Positions 59,301 to 64,000 of a DNA stretch of 64,000 bases are shown here, piece after piece. The position numbers were made by a program, and so were the translations under genes. The stretch is taken from assembly GCA_012845835.1 (NCBI GenBank), contig JABAKD010000030.1:1367412-1431411 (forward strand). The letters run 5' to 3'. How positions within the stretch are numbered: position 1 is the first letter of the stretch; each line of letters begins with the position of its first letter. The stretch comes from Undaria pinnatifida (taxonomy: Eukaryota; Sar; Phaeophyceae; Laminariales; Alariaceae). The notes beneath the pieces were generated by a model. The model did not search any database and had not been told where the DNA came from. It was given only the letters and a program-made list of their open reading frames with translations.

Positions 59301-59816
59301 ACGACGGGGCTCCTTGACCCAGAGTCGTCGGAGTTTCAGTTTACAAAAGACATGGCTTTCGTTGTATATGTAGGCCATGAAATTGTTCGTCAGGTGGCAC
59401 TTTTTCGGTTTACTCAAAGGATGTTTTTGGGTAAGGTGTAGAGCCCCTCGGGTGAGGGGGACCTCAGAAACAACGAAAATGGTACACCTCTACGGTAGCG
59501 TCCGTGTAAGCGTGTGTGTCGATTTTAATCAACTGTTTAGGGCAAAAATCACGAAAAGAAACAGGACGAAATTGCTTCGACAGGATTGGCTTGCCCAAAA
59601 CCACCTAAAGAATACCTTTTGTGCTGACCTTGCGTACATGTTTACCCGTGCCTGCGTTTGTGCTTGCTTCTTCTGTTTTTTGTTGTGGACGACGGTGATG
59701 ACTTTTGTCGTGGTGGTGCGTCAACAGCGAATATGCATGAGACGCAGGGGCTGCACGCGAACGCCATCATTCGCCTGCAGCAGCTCATGAGGGACGCGGA
59801 ACGTTATATGGGCTGA
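42976..59816 (+). CDS. MKRN: Makorin-like RING/CCCH E3 ubiquitin ligase (5 exons, 361 codons)
   Basis: Makorins are RING-type E3 ubiquitin ligases that also bind RNA through CCCH zinc fingers. Exons: 42976-43074, 44625-45048, 49633-49807, 57164-57462, 59728-59816; all GT-AG, phases 0, 1, 2, 1, total 1,086 nt. CCCH finger 1 is C28-x7-C36-x5-C42-x3-H46, finger 2 C55-x8-C64-x5-C70-x3-H74. An Ala-rich linker leads to the C3HC4 RING (C149, C152, C168, H170, C173, C176, C194, C197) with the makorin signature RFGLL.NCDH.YCL and SCPECR.VS.F.VPS. Finger 3 is C232-x10-C243-x5-C249-x3-H253. The makorin-type Cys-His box and third N-terminal finger of vertebrate MKRN1 are missing. All zinc ligands are intact. 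It is divergent from MSH4. Confidence 0.88.
44323..44425. repeat. (TTG)n run joined to one arm of the CAA-core element
   Basis: GTTGTTGTT for ~48 bases, then CACATTATCTCGCATAATCA and AAGCCCGTGGTCAC. In makorin intron 1. Confidence 0.75.
44625..45048 (+). CDS. MKRN: Makorin-like exon 2
   Basis: Codons 34-175. Acceptor CATTGTAG/GGTAAG, donor CTCG/GTACGT, phase 1. Carries GKCKFGDSCTFSH, CQFFEKSGSCRYGNSCKFLH, a Thr/Ala/Gly-rich linker of ~70 residues and the first five zinc ligands of the RING. Confidence 0.9.
46055..46262. repeat. A-rich (AAAAC)n-like stretch
   Basis: AAAACAAAAACAAAAAC, later AAAATAAAGTAAAG. In makorin intron 2; the lysine- or Phe-rich open frames over it are by-products. Confidence 0.85.
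47098..47283. mobile_element. Miniature element, TATAGTGCCG family E
   Basis: CCGCTATAGTGCCGATATTT and CTCTATAGTGCACATACC on one side face GGCACTATAGAGGGGCCACT on the other. Related copies at 55.07-55.23, 56.7-56.9, 62.13-62.32 and 63.5-63.9 kb. Confidence 0.6.
47556..47925. mobile_element. Dispersed element family F, copy 1
   Basis: AAGTCGGCTAGCGACGCCAA, AGGCGAGCGAAGCGAACC and GGTGACTTAAGTCGTGGCGG match the second copy at 55.4 kb in order. The ends (GACTTGAGTCGGCA and GACTTAAGTCGTGGCGG) are partly inverted. Confidence 0.6.
49330..49632. repeat. Degenerate ~60-bp repeats ending at makorin exon 3
   Basis: CGCGATATATTC(C/T)TGTCCATGA words separated by C-rich runs recur five or six times right up to the acceptor of exon 3. 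More G-rich inverted versions lie at 49,110-49,220. Confidence 0.65.
49633..49807 (+). CDS. MKRN: Makorin-like exon 3
   Basis: Codons 175-233. Acceptor GAAAACAG/AATGCC, donor TGCAA/GTGAGA. Encodes ECLRTWRKSKGPQKDISR, SCPECRKVSFFLVPS and KQKAIQAYKKGLSKLPC, the second half of the RING and the helix that follows it in makorins. Confidence 0.92.
49795..50820 (+). repeat. Three copies of the makorin exon 3 donor region
   Basis: TCCGTGCAAGTGAGAATGTC at the real donor is matched by TCCGTGCAAGTGATCATATC at 50,503 and GGTGCTAGTGAGAAGGTTT at 50,697. Each is followed by an AGCGAA word, a CTCGC/CTGCGC..CAGG stretch and GTGTGCGTTG..AGGAATC, so units are 200-700 bp. Confidence 0.6.
52635..52805. repeat. 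GGGTC-type palindromic dispersed element
   Basis: Begins GGGCTTTTCACGAGTCGGGT and ends GACTCGTGAAAACGCC, its inverse. Aligns along its length with 13,268-13,380. Confidence 0.65.
53478..53712. repeat. ~65-bp tandem repeat, four copies
   Basis: GGTAGATAGCTATT.CC(A/T)GTAGA, ACTACTGCCAGTA and GTGCCAGTGCCCAAC recur. A related stretch sits at 20,325-20,405 (TACTGGCAG, GGCCAGTGCGCAAC). Confidence 0.75.
55068..55232. mobile_element. Miniature element, family E
   Basis: AATAGTGCCGGTATGGGCTG and GGCACTGTAGAGGGTGATGG with GGCACTGTCGGGGACC at the end. In makorin intron 3. Confidence 0.5.
55422..55685. mobile_element. Dispersed element family F, copy 2
   Basis: AAGTCGGCTGGCGAAGCCAC, AAGCGACCAAAGCGACC, GTATGGAAACCCA and GGTGACTTAAGTCGTGCCGA parallel copy 1. 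Both copies are in makorin introns. Confidence 0.6.
55824..56574. mobile_element. 751-bp PIF/Harbinger-type non-autonomous element
   Basis: Starts GGCCATTTCTTATACAATCG and ends with the inverse ACTGTATAAGAAATGGCC. The inverted termini extend ~40 bases through a CAGTCGAAAACGGCC block. TTA directly flanks both ends (55821-55823 and 56575-56577), the 3-bp target duplication of PIF/Harbinger elements. CAGTCGAAAA is repeated several times inside. No transposase. In makorin intron 3. Confidence 0.82.
57164..57462 (+). CDS. MKRN: Makorin-like exon 4
   Basis: Codons 233-333. Acceptor CTCTTAG/GTACCA, donor GAAG/GTGAAA. Encodes YHKSDSSNVCPFGARCFYAH (finger 3), then a Pro- and Gly/His-rich stretch with HGHGHGAG and LNNLRNLYTFEFE. 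Intron 3 before it is 7.4 kb, enlarged by several transposons. Confidence 0.88.
57815..57950. repeat. GGGTC-type palindromic dispersed element
   Basis: GAGTCGAGTCGGGTCGGGTC at the left, ACCCGACCCGCGAAAAGC at the right. Follows a family C-like fragment in makorin intron 4. Confidence 0.6.
58022..58265. mobile_element. Miniature element, family B
   Basis: CGGTAGTGTGTAGGTGCTCC at one end and GCGTCACCCCTATGATGTA at the other, with TTTTCTGTGAGGTTTCTCG, CCCGTGGCCTGC and ACGATTTTGGGCGAAAGG inside. In makorin intron 4. Confidence 0.5.
58927..59249. mobile_element. Miniature element, family B
   Basis: TACGATAGAGGTAGCAC at the left, GGGCACCTTTACGGTA at the right; TA flanks both ends. A TAGG(C/T)CTTCAGTTTGCT word is repeated three times inside. 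Abuts another copy of the same family. Confidence 0.65.
59261..59497. mobile_element. Miniature element, family B
   Basis: TGCGATGGAGGTTGCA at the left, GGTACACCTCTACGGTA at the right; contains GAACGACGGGGCTCCTTGAC and TCGGGTGAGGGGGACC. Head-to-tail neighbour of the previous element. Confidence 0.65.
59728..59816 (+). CDS. MKRN: Makorin-like exon 5, C-terminus
   Basis: Acceptor TCAACAG/CGAATA supplies two bases that complete the split codon as Ala, then NMHETQGLHANAIIRLQQLM and RDAERYMG, TGA. The phase fits and the frame closes quickly on a helical tail. Confidence 0.7.
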
Positions 59817-59887
59817 ACTCCCGGTAGAAAAAAGGCCTTTCGGGGCCACGGAGACAGGGCTTGAACAGGCAGTCCTCGCCAGCGCTT

Positions 59888-60012
59888 AAATGGGTCTGTG
59901 ATTGACTAGCAGGCCGTTTGGAGGTCTGTGGTTGGCTGGGAGGCCGCTTGGAGGTCTGTGATTGGCTGGCAGGCAGGCAGGTTGTTTGGAGATTTGTGAT
60001 TGGTTGGCAGAT
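59888..60012. repeat. ~36-bp tandem repeat, four copies
   Basis: TTGGAGGTCTGTGATTGGCTGGCAGGCC-type units begin 72 bases past the makorin stop, so probably lie in its 3' UTR. Confidence 0.8.
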
Positions 60013-62129
60013 CTTTTGTTATTTACGACCACACACTTGATTGCTTACAGCTGCGGCAGGCAGGCCGGCAAGCCTTGCGTTCGTATATTTAGTGTAAAAT
60101 GTGTCTGTATACGATATTCTTGTAGCGTCTGTTGTTTTTTTTTTGTTTTGTCGAGGCTCACGCGAAATATTTAGTTGCTTTTTTTTGTTTTTCCTCTTTT
60201 TTTTAATACGTTTTTTTGTTGTTGTTTGGGCACCATAGATAATGGTGGGGGGCGAAAGAGAACGGGCGGGGAAAATAAAAATTAACTTTTGGGATACCTT
60301 AGACACTCGGGGTTTTTTTGTTTTACACGGGGAATATACAGTACCTGGTATAGTTCTTGCGTTTCGTAATTAATCATTGACAAAAAAAAAGTGTGGTGCA
60401 TGCACGGCGCGCGGCGGGGCCAGTGGGAAAATATCACTTCGCGTGGGGCATGGCGGGGGGGGGGGGCGGGGGGGTACCCGACGTGGCCTTGCGCTGTAAC
60501 GCTCCTCTTTAGAAGATGAGTGTTGCCTGAAAAATATGTGCGATGACACTCCAAAATCTGTGCGTGCGCCTCAAAAGCGGCGAGATGTGAGATGTTTTTT
60601 AGAGCCTGATTCTTAGCGGAGTTGGGGAAGCTTGGGGGGGGGGGGGGGGGGGGGGGGGAAGCGTGGCGAGCTGTATTCACTAGAAGGGCATGACAATATG
60701 GGTTTATTTTTCGTTTCACGGTATGAGAGGGTGTTGTATTAATTTTTCAGCACGCGGTCGAGACAGGCCGATTTGTTTATTGGAGCCAGAGGGGACGCGT
60801 GGTTGGCCGCACGCAGACAGCGCAGGCAGTGCATGCATGTAGGCACGCACACAAAGACCGTCAAGTTGTTTCTGTATTATGTCTGTCCTGATCAATTGGA
60901 GGTACCACATCGATTTGCGAGTGGAGGTAGGGTAAGACCTGCCGCTAGAATATCGGGGCGTGGCCGGCTCGCCTTTTCCTGTATTGTGTCTTGTCGGTCC
61001 TATTGGAGGTATGTCATATCAAAATTTGCAAGTAAAAATAGGTTGAGACCCGCTCCTAAAGAAACGGGCGTGACCCGTGAGTGGGCGAACGGCTGTCTGC
61101 ACACGAAGGAGGGCGGGCAGCCTGTGTTCTACGATGTATGTCTCGGATTTGCCCGAGTTGACGTTGGGCTTAGCAAAAAAGCGCGTATGGTTTTGGGTTT
61201 GTAGGTGGTGGCCAGCGGTTCCAGTGGGCAGGGGATGGGGGGGGGGGAAGTTTGTCGGAGAATGAGGCGTCGTACAGGGGAATGGAAGGGGTAATGGGAG
61301 GAGTTTTTCGGAGAATGAGGCGTCGTACAGTACAAATAAATAAAAAAGAAGCGTGAGTGGATGTGAGCATGGGTCGCGATTTTTGCGATGGAGGGATGAA
61401 AAAAAATGAGATGTTGTTAGTGATGAGGATGGTGGTTGTTTTTGTCGTCATGAGAACGAGCTCGTTTAGGCGGAGGTCAAAGATGTTGTTGTTATTGCGG
61501 GGCGTTGGTCGCTGAGCGCTGTTCTTCCCGCCCTTTTTTTTCACCTTGTTTTTGCTGGACGCTTTCCGTCGCATTGAAAGAATTTCTCTTTTTATTTTGT
61601 TTTGTTTTGTTTTGTTTTGTTTTTAATTTTCTTTTCTTTTCTTCTTGTTTTGACAGGCTTGAGATAGAGCTTGTGGTAGGGCTTAGCTTGGCCACGCGCT
61701 TGGATCGAGTACGGAAATGGCGGCTTTAGTTTAGCAACGAGGGAGGGGGGGGGGGGCAGAAGAGGTAGAGGTTCGTTCGGCGACACGGGTGGACCCCCCC
61801 CTTTCCCGTTGTCTGCATCGTTGAAGGTAGGCTAAAGGCCGACCCTCTGCGCACCTTTTGGAACATCAAGGATCACAAAACGTGCGGGTTTGCCCACGTT
61901 CTGTAAGCTTGGCGTGATTTTTGGCGGCGTTCGCAACATTGCCCGTTCGAATTTTGCTGGCGTTCTGTGGGTTTTGCGTCATCGCGGCCTTTCCAAAAGG
62001 TGCTCAGGTGGTCTGCCTTTTGCCCATGTTCTGCTATGCTGATGAAATGGGGGGTCCCGTCGACCCGTGGATAGGGTGGCACATTTTGAGCCAGTCGTAG
62101 GAAAACCTTTCAAAGCTGTGCTTTGCAGG

Positions 62130-62322
62130 ATGCGGTAGTGGTCTTTTTATAGTGCCATTTTCCCTCTATAGCGCCGGTTTCCCGCTATGGTGCCTGTGTT
62201 CTCGATTGGTGCAGATGGGCAAAAACACCCGAGGCGGTATATGCGGAGTAGTACCCGTTGCCGCTGTAGTGCCGGTGTTTCCGACTGGCACACAACGGCA
62301 CTATAGGGGGACCTCTACTGTA
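62130..62322. mobile_element. Miniature element, family E
   Basis: TTATAGTGCCATTTTCCCTC, TATAGCGCCGGTTTCCCGCT and GGCACTATAGGGGGACCTCT, with a GCGGAGTAGTACCCGTTGCC middle. Confidence 0.6.
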
Positions 62323-63261
62323 TACGCTCTGAATGTACCCGGGTAAGATACCCGGGTATGAACAACATATGCCCGGGTATGACCAACAAACCTAGGGTTG
62401 GTATTCGGGTACCTCGGGGCATTTTTCCCTGCAAACAACACCTAGGTTCACGGTACCCGCGTACCCCAGAGTATTATCCATATTAAAGACACCCTCGGAA
62501 TTTTCCTTTATACTTATTTCAAGTGTCGCTTATATTATGTTATGCAGTACGTGATGCTGCGTTTTTTTTTTTTTGCAGGAGTACACTGGTGCTCGAAAGC
62601 AAAAATGGGTGAGCAATCCGTAGTGGTCGCTCCTCCGGGTAGACCCGGTGTGGTGGAGGGTCCACACATATCGTGTTGGTTATTGGGCTATTCAGCGCAT
62701 CATTGAACAGCGATAGTTGTCACGGGTTTCGGTATTTTTTTGGATTGGCGAGGCGAAGATGAAGTAAGAAGATGTCGCCTGCTGTATTTTATCGAGTACG
62801 GGGCGGGGGGGGGGGGAGTATTTTACCGCAGTTAGAGCTGGAATGTTAGCAGAGCTCGTTGTCATCCTCGTCGGTAGTTTGGGGCGTCGTCCACGTAGCG
62901 CAAACAAACGAAGCCCGCCTTTCAGTGCAATTACATACCACGTACATGCTACCATGTTTTTACTTTGTTTTTGTTTCAGATGAGAGCGTGCGTAAGTGAG
63001 AGGCGCCCTTGGTGTCCGAAGAACTGCAGACCAGTGCTTCTGGTACGATTAGATTGTGTTTTCCGCAAGTCGAGACAGATAAACACCGTTTCAAGCATCG
63101 GAAAGCTCCGGTCCCTATTGATAATCTGTGCCTGGCAGCGCAGACAATCCTTGGTCTATATATGATCTGCACGGCCTACAAATCATGTTACCGGGTGAGA
63201 GCCGCATGATCTGAACGACCTAGCGCACGTTTCCTGGGTTGGATTCTGTCCTACACAGATC

Positions 63262-63340
63262 TTGCATGGATCTGTACTGCACAGATCTTGCATGGATCTG
63301 TACTGCACAGATCTTGCATGGATCTGTACTGCACAGACCC
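63262..63340. repeat. ~26-bp tandem repeat, three copies
   Basis: CACAGATCTTGCATGGATCT and GTACTG repeat three times, then CACAGACCCTG. Confidence 0.85.
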
Positions 63341-63504
63341 TGAACAACCTACCATGATATAGGATCTAGATCATCTAGATGGTCTACAGTAGCTCGTGAT
63401 CTGTTCGATGTGTAGAGTGCACCTTGATACCACTGGGCTTGCAGTCAGCGCTGACTGTGATCAGCTCTTAGGCTATGGGCGGACTGATGGCTGGCTAAGT
63501 ACAG

Positions 63505-63890
63505 CAATTGTCCCTCTATAGTGCCGCTTTCCCTCTATAGTGCCGCTTTCCCTCTATAGTGCCGGCCGCCCGCTGTAGAGCCTGTAAAATCGCTTGGCAC
63601 AGATGGGAACAACCAGAGCAACCAGTAGTGACAGTATGGGGAGTAGTGCCGGTTGCCCGCTGTATTGCCTGTGAAATCACTTGGCCCAGATGGAAACAAC
63701 CAGTGGTCAGTAGTGGTCCATCTATAGTGTTGAGTGAGTAGTGCCGGTTGCCCTCTGTATTGCCTGCGAAATCGCTTGGCACAGATGGGAACAACCAGTA
63801 GTGGCAGTATGCGGAGTAGTGCTGGCCGCCGCTATAGTGCCGGGGTTTCCCTCTACAGTGCGCATACCGCCACTATAGACGGACCACTAC
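63505..63890. mobile_element. Miniature element, family E, with internal tandem growth
   Basis: CCCTCTATAGTGCCGCTTTC is repeated three times at the left; a GGCACAGATGGGAACAACCA ... AGTAGTGCCGGTTGCC block of ~120 bp is repeated three times in the middle; it closes with CGCCACTATAGACGGACCAC. Confidence 0.7.
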
Positions 63891-64000
63891 CATTGTAGTT
63901 AATATCTCTGACTGCGAGCTCAATGGTTGTTATGGTGCGTGCACATCTAACGCAGAGTTTTCAATGTTTTTTTGTTTCGATGTTTTTCGTTTAATTGTTT

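Larger units (their letters stand above)
59817..64000. other. No gene recognised
   Basis: Holds a ~36-bp tandem repeat (59,888-60,012), long T and G runs (G-run at 60,635-60,658), a diverged ~130-bp duplication (60,890-60,970 and 61,000-61,080), and two TATAGTGCCG-type elements (62,130-62,322 and 63,505-63,890). A possible 5' exon or start lies at 62,580-62,610 (T-tract, GCAG, then an ATG followed by a donor-like GGTGAGC), but no downstream exon was found. Confidence 0.5.

Noticed and set aside
63009-63209. Candidate exon after a T-rich tract and CAG near 62,980
   Set aside because: No homology, no phase partner and no conserved motif; it could be chance.

Overview
This window is nuclear DNA of an intron-rich eukaryote. 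Three protein genes can be reconstructed from spliced exons; everything else is intron, intergenic DNA and repeats. No bacterial operon, CRISPR array or virus was seen. A ciliary protein (CFAP47-like), a meiotic MutS protein (MSH4) and a makorin-like E3 ligase, together with introns of 0.2-7.4 kb full of small transposons, suggest a flagellate-bearing, sexual protist. A brown alga or related stramenopile is my best guess, but that is inference from texture, not from a marker gene.

Layout. Positions 1 to about 11.8 kb (+) hold the C-terminal exons of a CFAP47/FAP47-like gene that enters from the left edge. 11.8-15.0 kb is the convergent gap. 14,974-42,329 (-) is a complete MSH4 gene in 19 exons; the splice phases join at every junction and give 949 codons plus a stop, close to the length of MSH4 elsewhere. 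It includes a 30-nt micro-exon and one probable GC-AG intron. 42,330-42,975 is a short divergent promoter region. 42,976-59,816 (+) is a five-exon makorin-like gene of 361 codons with two CCCH fingers, a C3HC4 RING and a third CCCH finger. 59.8-64 kb shows no gene I can support.

The most unusual signal is in the introns. At about seven exon edges in all three genes, the splice junction itself (exon end plus intron start, or intron end plus exon start) has been tandemly duplicated, leaving arrays of decayed decoy splice sites. The clearest are MSH4 exon 2 (about ten copies of its donor), CFAP47 at 2.3-2.9 kb (three copies of an exon start) and at 9.3-9.4 kb (three donors), and makorin exon 3 (three donors).

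The repeats form families: TA-flanked miniature inverted-repeat elements sharing a CGGTAG terminus; a tRNA-Leu-derived SINE with target-site duplication inserted in one of them, with an empty relative elsewhere in the window; a 751-bp element with 3-bp TTA target duplication (PIF/Harbinger type); a minisatellite that grew from the tip of one transposon family; a nearly pure (GGGTC)n block; and inverted arrays of a roughly 320-bp unit carrying a tRNA 3' half.
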